This document shows positions 1-10,974 of a stretch of DNA of 64,000 bases, piece by piece. This stretch comes from Zhengitettix transpicula (taxonomy: Eukaryota > Arthropoda > Insecta > Orthoptera > Tetrigidae). The DNA lies in assembly GCA_037074705.1 (NCBI GenBank), contig CM073590.1:210038746-210102745 (forward strand), written 5' to 3'. Every line of letters starts with the position of its first letter. The stretch's first letter is position 1. The notes below the pieces were generated by a model. That model made no database searches. It saw only the letters and a program-made list of their open reading frames with translations, and was not told the origin of the DNA. The translations under genes and the position numbers were made by a program.

Positions 1-1440
1 TAGGCAAAGTTTTGACATGAATATCTCATAAAGTATAAACATCTGCACACAACCATTTTTTAATAACTTTTTGTAGCGTCTATTCTTTAAATAAATTATA
101 GTTTGAAGTATCATACTTTCTTGCATTTATATATAACTTTATTTATTCAATAAATCTTATGAAAATTATTTCATATCACTATTTCCCTGATAACTCATTT
201 TGTAATTAAAATTCCTTCACTAATTTATTTGTAGAATAAATGTTAGTGTTCCGGGTAGAACATTTACTAGACTCGTTCCTTTATATGGCTTCTAAGTCTG
301 TTTATTATATATATATAGGGAAACAATTTTTTAGGTGTAATAATATCAATAACTTTCAAAATATTTACACTATATTATTAATTTTTGTGTATGTTTTAGA
401 TATATATACTGTAGATGTTTCCGGATAGTTAGAAACAAATACAAATATTACTTCAAGAGTTATTTGGGAAACCGATTACAAAATTCACATTCTGAGAAAG
501 AGCAATATTAAAGATTCAACAAGGACATTACTGTATCTTAAAATTCACATAATAAATTATAACTGTCCAGATAATAATTTACTCCTTCTGCTTCATTATT
601 TTCATCCTCAGACTCCAATCTGAGCCTTCTCCTGCTCTTTCTAGCCTCTTTTGTGGGGTCTTGAGCTTTTTTTTCTGATGTCTTGACTCACACGTCGTCA
701 TTTTTAAATAAATCAATCATATTTGATCCTATTGATATCCCCAGCATTTCTAATACGTTTATTATGCCAAATATATTTATTTTAATTGTCCTCTATTCAT
801 TCTGCATATTCCACTGTGTCTTTTTCATGTTCCCAAAATTGACATGACTTGAATGTTGCAGATAAAACCTCTACAAACTTTCCCAGTGTTTACTCCTTTA
901 ACAGCTGTCACTTCATCTAATCGATAGTTGATAAATGGAAATCTCAATTAATTTCTCAAAATAAAAGGGCGTGGCAAGTTGACAGCTCGTGGATATCAAT
1001 AAACGTTTTTCTTCATAATTTGGTAAATAAAAGAGAAATAGACGTGGAAAAAATAGCAACATGGAAATAAAACGATAAAGAATTTATTAACACAGTAATC
1101 AAAAAATAATTTTTTTATCCCAGATAACTGTATATTACAGTTGTAATTTAAAAAATAAACATAATCAGAAAAGATGTTATATTTTTTTTGTTTTAATTGA
1201 ATAATATATCGTTTCGTTCAAAATTTTGCAACTTAATCAAGTAATATACCAAAATAGGAAATATTTTAATAATTTAATTAACTGCATTATTGACTAATTT
1301 ACATTTATAATTTATGGTATAAATTTTGCTTATTTAGGTCTATTAACTCTTGCAGTCCCAACATTGTGGACGACACGTCGTAATATTGCAATTCAGAAAG
1401 AAACAAAGCTCAGTTATTTAGGACATGAAATTGTATCAGG
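1..1440. other. AT-rich intergenic DNA, no gene seen
   Basis: Low-complexity AT-rich sequence with frequent stops in all frames. The one short open frame near the start (240-428) has the composition of random AT-rich DNA and no recognisable motif. I see no repeat of the families found elsewhere in the window. Confidence 0.6.
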
Positions 1441-1447
1441 ATGGAAA

Positions 1448-1530
1448 AATCTCGACCGTGCCGGGAATGAAACCCGGGTCTTCAGCTTCGTACGTGGGTG
1501 CTTTACCAACTAATCTATCCGAGTAGATTC
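1448..1530 (-). mobile_element. tRNA-derived SINE head (minus strand)
   Basis: Read on the minus strand, this has a tRNA-like layout. A box-A-like segment (GATTAGTTGG type, within 1501-1520) is followed by a box-B-like segment (GGTTTCATTCC, within 1461-1477), then a short CTCGAGA-type end and a T-rich flank. Both boxes differ slightly from a functional tRNA and no good cloverleaf or anticodon can be assigned. I call it the RNA polymerase III head of a SINE rather than a tRNA gene. A second copy in opposite orientation starts about 130 bp away, with the same terminal CGGTCGAGATTT sequence. Confidence 0.6.
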
Positions 1531-1654
1531 TAGGCCCGGAACGACACTCCTATAATTCGCTAGATCACAATCTTCGTGGCTTAACGTAAGACTCGATGAT
1601 GGTGAATATTAATTGATCAACGGGGCAATGAATAAATTCAGAAAGAGCCTGAAG

Positions 1655-1735
1655 ACGACTCGAATGGATTAGCTGGTAAAGCACCAGCTACTAAGTGAGA
1701 GACCCCGGTTCCGTTCCCGGTCCGGTCGAGATTTT
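1655..1735 (+). mobile_element. tRNA-derived SINE head (plus strand)
   Basis: The plus-strand partner of the element at 1448-1530. The box-A-like motif TGGATTAGCTGG lies at about 1665-1676 and the box-B-like motif GGTTCCGTTCC at 1707-1717. The end, CGGTCGAGATTTTTTT, matches the minus copy. Box B departs from the GGTTCGANTCC consensus, so activity is doubtful. The two heads form an inverted pair that lies directly beside the foldback element at 1804-1963. Confidence 0.6.
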
Positions 1736-1803
1736 TTTCCATTCTGGTACCGTACTTTCGTAATAATTTTTTTTATAAGAAAGTAGTCTTAGTCGGTGTA
1801 GAG

Positions 1804-1963
1804 AATGAATAAATTCTTCTCGGGCTTCTAACAGAGTAAAGAAAAGTATTCGTGGCGTTTCGATGACGTTCACTACCATCGTCTTCTATTACTAGAAACG
1901 TCATTGAAACGTGGCGAATACAATGGTTTACTCTTTTAGAAGCCCGAGAAGTTTTTATTCAAT
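1804..1963. mobile_element. Foldback element with hammerhead-like core
   Basis: The left arm (1804-1871) and right arm (about 1895-1963) are inverted copies sharing AGAAGCCCGAGAAG and GAAACG blocks. On the minus strand a hammerhead-like core runs from TAGAAGA (rc of 1882-1888; consensus CTGANGA), one spare base, stem strand GATG/CATC (1862-1865 with 1877-1880), to GAAAC (rc of 1857-1861). The first two core bases are mutated (CT to TA), so catalysis is unlikely. The CCCGAGAAG block is shared with the 9.4-kb foldback. Confidence 0.65.
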
Positions 1964-2399
1964 TTTTTGTGACAATTAGGCAGTTTTTCTATTTATTTGT
2001 TGGAATGTCACTCTTAAGGTTCATCCTATGCGAAAACGCTCAATTTCAAAATCATCCTACTCAATCCTAATTCAATATTAAATATTTCTTCCTTATTCTT
2101 GTTTATTTTTCCTCTTTGTTGCTTCCATTTTTTTGTAATTTCAGTCTTCGAAAAAGTAACAGTCTTCTACATCTACCGCCGTACCGTAACAAATTTTAAT
2201 ATTACGAGAATCATTGTTTCAGTTTCGTGGCAAACCGAATGTAATTGCTTCCTTCATTTAGTTTCAGACCTAATTTTCCTGAAGCTTGCCTTAATTTCAA
2301 ATGTGATGTGTTGCATGAGTTTAGTTTATATTATTCATAATTGTATTTTACATCTAAGTTATGCTAGCATTTAATTTAAGATCTTAATCGTTTATAAAT

Positions 2400-2640
2400 G
2401 TAAATGGCGGTCATCGACTTGTCCGTAAAGCGTGAGCCTTCTCTCGATCCCGATCTAACCCTATCGCGACATTGATCCTCTGTTAGCCAGATTGTTTCCC
2501 TAAGCAGCATCCCTGCCGCTGAGCGCGTGTCCCCTACACTCACGTGTTTGCGAATTACCTCTGTAGCAGGCCTTGCGAGCCCCAGGCTTGTGTCTATTAA
2601 TGTCCACTACTACCACCCACGTGGTTGCAAAGTCACCCTT
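2400..2640. other. GC-richer island, identity unknown
   Basis: A block clearly richer in G+C than its surroundings, with sharp borders to AT-rich DNA. It has no long open frame, and I recognise no repeat, tRNA or protein motif. It could be an old repeat, a short exon or a conserved non-coding element. Confidence 0.35.
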
Positions 2641-4860
2641 TCACCAAACCCTCCTACTAGAACACATAAATAAAATACTAATATAACAAAAAATATAAAC
2701 ACTCAATACTTGGTCGGGAACATTATACTTCTTCAAATTAAAAATTATCTGATATTTCAGAAACAAAATATAATAACTAATGACATGATAAGTCAGAAAG
2801 AATACGTAATAAGGTTTAAAGAAGTTACAATTTTATCATAAATTTTTTTATGGTTTTAGCGTTTCGACTCTGCAGATTACGTGTTCGAATGCATTCAAAA
2901 TATGTAAAATTTAATTTTTTTACTATGTATGTTTCATCATTTAATCATTTTAATATTTAGCGGGATGATTGACAGCATCACAAAAATAATGCAGTTACTT
3001 TAATATTTAGATTAAAGGTCTCCTAATTATTTTAATTAGCTAAAAATGATCCGAATCGATTATTATACATTAACGTTTGTGTGATAAAATTTTAATTATA
3101 CTGAATATTATTAAATATTTTTTATGACATGTCTGGCCTTCAATTATTATATTATATTCTTCTTCTTCAATATTAATATGACAAAAATAGTAGAACTGAT
3201 ATCTACTTTGTTGTATTATTATTTTTATAGATTATTATTGTTATTTTATTTATTTTTCACGTATATATGATACACAATAATCGCGTCGCATCTGTTTCAT
3301 ATATATATATATATACATATATATATCATTTTCCTTTCCATACAAATTGTTTGAATTATTTTCGCAATGGAACATCCTTATATATTGTAATAAACAAATT
3401 AATAAAATAAAACTCAGGTTGGAGTGTCAATTTAATGAGTTAAATAATTTAAAGAAATGATTCGAAAAACTTGTAATGGAAGACTAACAATGCCACCACG
3501 ATGTGGAGAAGTAATGTGATTTATAACTGAATTTTAACAATTTTTATAGATAAAACATTTAATACAAATTTCTATTTAGTTTTGATTCTGTACCTAAACT
3601 TTTAAATAATTGCCACAGATTTTAAAGAAATTCTTAATTCATTTATGGTTATTTAAAAGAATTTTTTTAACAGGCCATGGTATTCACAGCCTAAATCAGC
3701 GCACAATTTTAGTTGACTTTGCTAAATTTCTGGACAACTGACTACCGGACACATCTCACAGTTTCGTTCTGGAACTTTTTCGTCCTACATGTATCTGCCG
3801 ACTTTACTTTACTGTCCTGGATATTAATAAAAACTGACTATTGTACTTTACTGTTCTGAATATTAATGCTGCCTCTCCACTTTACGGTTTCACTCAATAC
3901 CCAAGGCTAAATGCGACCACCTTCGGTCGGCTTTCGTTACGAACTCCATGACCATCATCGGACGGCCCCTCAAAACAGACTAGCATGTGTGCCTTCAATC
4001 TGAAATATATGCCGAAAATAATACGTCTCTAGCACACAACATTCTTAAACATCAATGACTGTTGTTTACAATACCTGTACCACAATTATTACGCCAACAA
4101 TACAAATATTATAAAAAAATCTGTTCATTACACATTGGTGGTCTCTACAATATATACTCTGTGCTACGATACAAAGAGGTGGTAAGGCGACGGCATAAGA
4201 AGCGAAATCGAAATACAATTTGATCCATTCAATAAATAAAATTATTATTTTAAAGTAGTTCATATTTTCGAAAAATTTGTATTCATACATTTTGCGTAGT
4301 TTTTAAAATATCACAATCGAACGATATTTTAAAGAAAAAACGCTCGAAGCGCGGCTTTTCTAAGACTTGCATCAAACTTATTTCGAATTTCTGACACTGA
4401 TAATTAGGAGATTATCGTCTAATTTAATTTATTTTTATATATTTCAACCGCAGCTAGTAAATAATCTCATTTTTACTCCAGACACCCAGATTTTACGTCA
4501 TAAATGTTTCCGAAAACAGAGGATGACCAGTACGTGTGCTTTGGCAGGTCCTTTCTGCGTGGCACGTAATAAATCTTATCTGCGTAAGACTTTGAAAAGC
4601 GTGCTTCTTGGCTCAATTCCATATATTGACCTTTTTGGGTACCACGACCCGCCCACTCTTGTTTCATGGTTTAGCAGATTTGTTGACGGAATACTTTCGT
4701 AATTTCAACATTTTTAAACCTACGCGCAAATTTGTGAACATCAGAGTAATTTACATGATGTAACGTTGGTTTCTATATGTAAGGTTAGTCAAGTACGAAT
4801 ATAAACACATTTCATAAACTAATGTGTTAAAAATGTAATAATTATATTAATAAATAGCAG
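2641..4860. other. Intergenic DNA with a small tandem duplication
   Basis: No gene recognised. An (AT)n microsatellite lies at about 3297-3328. A 24-bp block beginning TACTTTACTG is repeated with a 39-bp offset (3805 and 3844), with a few differences. Overlapping open frames at 4367-4702 (plus) and 4473-4667 (minus) lie in one moderately GC-rich patch. Neither translation is recognisable and neither has a convincing start context. Confidence 0.5.
3297..3328. repeat. (AT)n microsatellite
   Basis: An alternating AT tract interrupted once by a C. Confidence 0.9.
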
Positions 4861-4884
4861 AATAACAGACAAAAATCAATATTA

Positions 4885-4925
4885 AATTAAATACCACTCA
4901 ACGTTTCTGCATTCCTTGTTGTTGG
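4885..4925 (-). repeat. End remnant of hammerhead-like repeat family
   Basis: The minus strand contains CAGAAACGTTGAGTGGTA, the same terminal motif as at 61866 (GAGTGGTA) and close to 52651 (GTGTGGTA). The upstream CTGANGA box is not recognisable, so this is a decayed end. Confidence 0.5.
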
Positions 4926-5070
4926 TTTAAATGAAAAAAAAAAGAATCACGCGTGAGTTTAAATACTGTAGTAATATTGAACGTACTAAAATTATTCTTT
5001 GCTAATCCTACAAAGAATAACGCTTAGTTTATTATTCAGCAATTAACATTGTAAGGTTTTAAGTTAAAAT

Positions 5071-5244
5071 TAATGTTGAATAAACAGTTCTCGGATTCCA
5101 ACGCGGACAGCAGTTTGGTGAACGTAAGACGTTTCTTCAGCTGGCTCAGGCATCGTCATCAAATTTCACATGGCAGAGGCCTGTATCGACACGTCGTACG
5201 AGTTTATTTTGCCAGAGTTAAAATTCAATAACTGTTTATTCATC
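5071..5244. repeat. Short foldback repeat with decayed hammerhead-like end
   Basis: The inverted arms GTTGAATAAACAGTT (from about 5072) and AACTGTTTATTCATC (from about 5230) flank a GC-richer centre. The minus strand across 5127-5155 reads CCTGAGCCAGCTG followed by AAGAAACGTC. This resembles the CTGANGA/GAAAC layout but without a convincing stem. Confidence 0.4.
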
Positions 5245-7469
5245 ACTGTTACTGTAAATTAGTTAAGTAAAGAACTATACTGTGTGAAGGAGCAACATTA
5301 AATCTCTTTTTTAATGTAGAACAGGATTAAAAAATTATTTTTTTCCTTCAAGAAATTTCACTATACTATCAAGAATAACACTAATCGGATACCCGCATCT
5401 TCCTACCGAGATTAATAAAAACCTTAACGTTTTCACTCTGCTAAAATCTAACATTCTCCTTAATCTCTGCACCATCAAGAATATTATATTACATATATTT
5501 CATTTTCCACGTTAGTTAATTACGTATCTTAAATTTTAATGTATTTTTTTTGACATACTTAAAAATTGTAGAAATTGTCAATGATGTTTTGTCAGGTTTA
5601 CAACGGACCTATTAAATTATTTGGTTAATATTTCGGTCGAAATTAAAGAAAAATTCGTAAACGAGAATGTCGCATGGCTGCAGTTGCGGTCACGGCCAGT
5701 TGGATGTTTCTAAAATCAATGTGATTCAACACGAAGGACGAAGGTGATCTTTAGTTTGACACTGCCTCTAGGGAATATAACCAAATTTTATTAATTGCAG
5801 GGAAACGTATATATATATATAACGTTGAGGCAGCTACACTGAAATACTATAAATTCTTGGTTAGTTCTGTTGTGCCCTTAAAAAATGATAAAATCTCGTT
5901 CTGACCTTAGAGAAACAATGTACTTGACGGTAATTAAAATTAACCCTGACGTGTAGCTATTAAACAAAATCTCATACTTTCTGAGACCCTGCACGTTTCT
6001 AATATTCAATAGCTTTTGATAAACGAGTTTGTTCTGGATAGAAAAAGTAATGATTAGTATGATATATAAAGCCATCGATGCTATTAAAATTGAAATTTTA
6101 GATTATTGCAACAGTCTATAAGCCGCAATAATATGGAGTTATTAAGAATTATGCCTTTGGAGTAAATAAAAAATATGGAATTCAGCATACGCAGAAAGCT
6201 TTGAGTAGCCATTGTTTTTAACTTTTTCTTACGCCGATAAGTAGGAATTTTTTTAAATGGTCTGAACAACATAATCTCACGAATTTTGATATTAATTTAT
6301 GAATTGAATTTGTTATCAAGCAGCTATTATGTGTACTGAAATCATTTGGATGTTCCAAACCGACGAAGAACCGTGTTAAAAATATAATTTAAACGTCGCT
6401 TTTTAAGTATTTATAATACGTCAGACATAGAGTTACTTCGCATTCCCCAAATATGATGATAAAATTACAGAAAATTCAGATATGAATGGAAATAATTAGA
6501 GATTTCTCAGAGATGCACATAGAATGTGAAAATTTTTTGTATCCTGTCGACCAGTAATTGTGGAGAAATAAACACACAGGTCTGTGGATTGTTTGGACTT
6601 GAGGTAGAGGATTCATTTGTTATGGCACGTAATGTAAGTAAACAACATTTCTGACTTCACAAAACAATATTGCTATTAACAACCAACAGGACTACCGTCG
6701 ACTTTGGTGTGTTTAATTCATCCAAACACAATAACACTTGGTTCTGGATAAACAACGTGGACTAGGATCCATTGCTTACTTTGAGAGATTTTCCCTTCGT
6801 GGCCTTAAAATATCTGACTCGTGTACACATTCAGAATATGTACAGTACAACTTGCCCTTACATTAATAAGCATTTCGAACTATTCAATTCTGGTCAACAA
6901 ACAAACACTGGACCTATGAATCATACTCCTCTGGATAAACCTTTCCTACTCGCATGTATTTTGATTTGATAAGCATCGCTTGAATTTTTTCCCCCTATCA
7001 TTTCTCTCTTTACCCTCTAAGTTTTTGTGCTGAGGTGAAGGAAACGTTTAGTTAAATTTAGAAATGTTAATACAAAAAAGTATGATTCAATTAATTTTCT
7101 CTGGTTTCCCTTCGCCATTTGAATTTAATTTTACACTTCAATACTCAATGAATGGTACTTTTGCTTTTCCTCATTGAATAGAGAGGAATGGTACTTCTTT
7201 TCACTCATGATCAAGAATTGTCAGACTGAATTAATTTGAAACGAATTAATTTTTTATTATAAGCTTTATTAAATAATATTGGAAATGCAATTTTAATGTT
7301 GTAACTCGTGTATTTTTGGGTGAGTAAAACATGGTAAACACCCTTGGTGGTCTATTCTGGCGCCATCATGGCGGACCAACTACTGTTGAGAAAATTATGT
7401 TAAAATTTCAGACTACGGCACCCACAGAAAATGTCACCGTACTAAAATAATGAAAACCGTAACGACATA
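5245..7469. other. Intergenic DNA, no gene seen
   Basis: AT-rich throughout, with a short (TA)n run near 5806-5820. The small open frames at 5.88-6.27 kb and 6.77-6.97 kb have no recognisable domain or coding-like composition. Confidence 0.5.
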
Positions 7470-7884
7470 TTTTTTTTTTTTTTGGGGGGGGGGGGTGGAG
7501 GGGTAACAGGCTACATGAGGATAATCCACATGGTGGCAACTACCCTTTAATAGCATAGGAAGGGATTTGAAAGGGGGGATGCGGAAGGGTAGAGGAAGGT
7601 AGCCAAGGGTTAACTACAGCCCGTGGGGTATGGTTTAAGGATCCTACCCGGCATTCGCCTAAAAGTAATTCAGGGAAAACCCTAGAAAACCCTGCATCGG
7701 ATAGGTCGGGCATTGGGTACTTGTTCCACGCCCTTCCGATAACGGGAGAAGAGTTTTCTGTAGGGACGCAGCATTCCCTTCTCCGTGCCTCGACCAGTAT
7801 AGGAGGAAGCTGGCCGACTGTTCCAATGGGAACAGTGATCAACTCTTACCGTATGCCCAAGGTCTGTGACCCCGGAACATACAC
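7470..7884 (-). mobile_element. SINE-like repeat copy, minus strand, 5'-truncated
   Basis: Begins with the complement of a poly(A) tail (T-run 7470-7483) followed by an unusual run of 12 G, then the standard 3' module (GGCTACATGAGG, CTTTAATAGCATAGGAAGGG, GGTAGCCAAGGGTTA). It continues through the GATCCTACCCGGCATTCGCC and TACCGTATGCCCAAGGTCTG blocks to the GAACATACAC block. The 5' part present in complete copies (41.2, 10.4 kb) is missing. Open frames on both strands here are shadows of this GC-rich repeat. Confidence 0.85.
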
Positions 7885-7975
7885 TTTTTTTTTAGGTAAC
7901 AGACTACTCGCCTTTAATAGCATAGGAAGGTATTTGAAAATGGGGATGTGGAAGGGTAGAGGAAGGTAGCCAAGG
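7885..7975 (-). mobile_element. SINE-like repeat, 3' fragment nested behind the previous copy
   Basis: A second T-run (7885-7893) starts exactly where copy one stops and leads into a second, short copy of the same 3' module (CTTTAATAGCATAGGAAGG, GTAGAGGAAGGTAGCCAAGG). It is heavily 5'-truncated. Confidence 0.8.
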
Positions 7976-7978
7976 ACC

Positions 7979-8072
7979 TTTTTTTTGGGTGTAGGCAGGG
8001 TAATCGACATAGTGGCAACTCCCCTCTTATAGCATAGGAAGGGATTTTAAAGGGGGGATGCGGAAGGGTGGA
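7979..8072 (-). mobile_element. SINE-like repeat, third serial 3' fragment (tail subfamily B)
   Basis: A third T-run (7979-7986) begins another truncated copy. Its end reads GTGTAGGCAGGGTAATC with CTCTTATAGCATAGG, matching the 'TGTCTACACC' tail variant seen at 14.1 and 57.2 kb, not the 'TGTTGCCCTAAA' variant of the first copy. Confidence 0.75.
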
Positions 8073-9375
8073 GTAGAAGAGGATAAAAAATAGAAGAAAT
8101 TTGACGTCTCGAGGATTTGAAAATGGCAGCTCTTATGTTCTCCGTTTCAATTTCCAATTACAGTATTAAATTTAAAATCTCCATAAAATATTGAAATATT
8201 TACGTTACATGTTAAAAGCGAAACAACGATGAGCTTTATTAGAGTATTAGAATATATATGAAAACCTTTGCACAAGGCAGGAAATTTTTCTGAACATTAC
8301 CTGATGATCTGTAACGGTTCTCGTACAGGCCACTCGTAGAAGAGCGCCCTCAGGGAAGGAGTACGCTCTCAACGTGAATCGATCCCAGGACTGCAGAGTT
8401 GCCTACGGTGCCACGTAGCGCGGTTGTAAAATTCTCACTTGGAAAGAAAACGTTCCAATAAATTGATCTTGAACATACGATATCGTAGACTTGAAAATTT
8501 TCCTTCACTTGTACGATTTCAAAGAGTTTAGTCAAATATCAGCTCAAATCAACCCTGAAGATTAAAAAATATAACTTTTGCATTAATTTTCGGAGCAATC
8601 AACCAATCACCATCGAATGTTAGAAAAAGTAAGAACTAATACTTTAATTATTAATTAATATATCGAGGTAAATATTATGTGAAAATATAATTAAAATTCT
8701 CGTCGGTAAGACAATAACACAAGAATTTAACGACCAGTATAACAGAAATTCATTTTGAACAATAAAATGTGAAAAAAAAACCTTTGACGTTTCGATAAAC
8801 TGGTGTGACCCTTGTCAATACTATTGCGAGACGGAAGAGATTTCTGAACGTTATTACGACACTTAAAAAAAATATGAATACAACATAAAAATTTTACAAA
8901 GATTATTTAAGAAGCCACCATAAAACAAGTTAAAATGAGATGTATCCTGTTTAACATTTAAAGAAAAATTGTTGGACTTGTAACATTTTTGATGATATCC
9001 TTTTATTAAAATTAGTTTCCTTACCTAAAATAATAGTATCATCATAATGGAAAGAATGATTATGATAGAAACAATATTTTGTAATTGGAGAATGTTCATA
9101 ATTGTTAATTTTAAGTTTTTTATTTTCCTTTAATTGTAATTAAAAAAAAGATCGTTTGAACAAATTAACTGATTTTACAAACAACATTATGGAAATCCAA
9201 AGTATTAAGACAATCTTTGTGTTTTTAACAAAATAAGACAAAGAATTAACAGATTTAAAAATACAGAGATAATTAGGATTTTTGTAGAAAAACAATCGTA
9301 ATATGGTAAAACAATAAAATTTCTAGTATTGGTTTTTTTTATGGACAACAGATTTTTGATCGGTGGTTCTCCCGG
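8073..9375. other. Intergenic DNA, one short repeat remnant
   Basis: No gene. The minus strand at 8780-8816 reads TTGACAAGGGTCACACC and then TTTATCGAAACGTC. It resembles the CTGANGA/GAAAC family loosely, but the core is broken and I do not see a clean stem. Confidence 0.45.
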
Positions 9376-9586
9376 TGTAATTGTTGCACAAAGTCTTCTC
9401 GGGCAATCATCCGGGTTGAGTCATGGATTTTCCACGACGTTTCGGCAACTGTCACCGTTGCCATCTTCATGTGCAGGAACCACGGGAATCCGGAACGCAC
9501 ACTTCACCTGAATATGGGAACGGTGCCAGCACCGTGATTCAATCCGGTTGAGTGCCCGAGAAGACTTTGTGCAACAGTTTAATTAT
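9376..9586. mobile_element. Foldback element with two hammerhead-like cores
   Basis: Long inverted arms (about 9376-9440 and 9529-9586) share GTTGCACAAAGTCTTCTCGG and a GGTTGAGT block. The minus-strand core has ATGAAGA (rc 9464-9470), one spare base, a perfect 6-bp stem GGCAAC/GTTGCC (9457-9462 with 9444-9449), then GAAAC (rc 9439-9443). Only the first core base differs from CTGANGA. The plus-strand partner starts with CTGAATA (9508-9514) but its stem and GAAAC box are degraded. A 60-codon open frame over the left arm is a shadow. Confidence 0.75.
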
Positions 9587-10027
9587 TTTTAATTCTGAGA
9601 ATAAAATCAATCGGATATTAATTGACTATTAAAATTTTAAATGCATAGTTTAGGTTATCAGAATGGAAAGATATATCAGACAATAACAAAGCTTTGTAGG
9701 AATTCTAAAAAATTCAGGCAACAGTCAATTTCTAATTCGTTAGTGAATTTAATATTTTAACTGTAATTATTAAATACAGCCATTAATTCATCCAATCTGT
9801 CAGAAGGGAAAATATAAAATAAGTCAAAATACCTATAATAATAAACCTATAGCTTCTTCCTTACTGTCTAAAACATTATTATATTTAAATTACGGTGTTG
9901 TTTGTGTCAAAGAACGCTTATTTGATTCTATATAAATATACTGTTGTAAGTAATAATTTATGCATTCATTTGTATATAAAAAAATCTTTGTGTTGTACAT
10001 TTGCACAATTATTTATGGATGTTTTCT

Positions 10028-10390
10028 TAGGCATACGGTAAGAGTTGTTCTCTGTTCCCATTGGAACAGTCGGCCAGCTCCCTCCTAAACTTATCAAGGT
10101 ACGGAGAATGGAATTCTGCGTCCCCACAGCAAACTCCTCTCCCGCTATCGGAAGGGCGTGGGACAAGTACCCAATGCCCAACCTACCTGATGCAGCTTTT
10201 TCTAGACTTTTCCCTGAATTTCTTTAGGCTAATGCCGGGTAGGATCCTTAAACAATAGCCCGGGGGCCCTAGTAACCCTTGGCTACCTTCCTCTACCCTT
10301 CCGCATCCCCCTTTTCAAATCCCTTCTATGCTATTAAAGGGGAGTTGACCAATGTGGATCACCCTCAAGTAGCCTGTTGCCCAAAAAAAA
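10028..10390 (+). mobile_element. SINE-like repeat copy, plus strand, 5'-truncated
   Basis: Starts within the GGCATACGGTAAGAGTTG block and runs to CCTGTTGCCC plus an A-run (10383-10390). The plus-strand orientation, with its poly(A) tail at the right, fixes the direction of the family. The overlapping plus frames at 10045-10258 and the minus frame at 9966-10181 are recurring frames of the repeat. Confidence 0.85.
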
Positions 10391-10420
10391 TTTAAAAAAA
10401 CACCCTTTCATGAGAACAGG

Positions 10421-10974
10421 TCTGCGAGGCACTATTCTCTCGCAGGCAGTACCTGCGAGGGATGTTCTCTCGCAGGCAACCTTCTAGGAGAGATACGAAG
10501 GGGCTACCTTTGGGGATGCCTTTTCCTCTCCGTTTTTGAACTAAGGTTCCCACAAGCCGAGGCACCTCGGCCTGTTCTGAGAGGTGTATATTCCGAGGTC
10601 GCAGACCTTGGGCATACGGTAAGAGTTGTCCGCTATTCCCATTGGAATAGTCGGCCAGCTGCCTCCTAAACTGGTCGAGGCACGGAGAAGGGAACGCTGC
10701 GTCCCTACAGCAAACTCCTTTCCCGCTATCGGAAGGGCGTGGGACAAGTACCCAACGCCCGACCTACCTGATGCAGGGTTTTCTAGGGTTTTCCCTGCAT
10801 TACTTTTAGGCGAATGCCTGGTAGGTTCCTTAAACCATACCACGGGGGCCCTAGTTAACCCTTAGCTACCTTCCTCTACCCTTCCGCATCCCGCCTTTCA
10901 AATCCCTTCCTATGCTATTAAAGGGGAGTTGCCCAACGTGGATTACCCTCATGTAGCCTGTTACCCTAAAAAAA
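10421..10974 (+). mobile_element. SINE-like repeat, near full-length plus-strand copy
   Basis: The most complete plus copy. The 5' end holds repeats of TCTCGCAGGC with a hairpin (CGCAGG, 5-nt loop, CCTGCG, about 10441-10460). It is followed by GAGAGATACGAAGGGGCTAC, the GCCGAGGCACCTCGGCCTG block, the ATTCCCATTGGAATAGTCGG palindrome-like block, and the common 3' module, ending in ACCCT plus seven A. No tRNA-type A and B boxes are recognisable, so the promoter type is unknown. It lies 30 bp after another copy in the same orientation. Confidence 0.88.
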
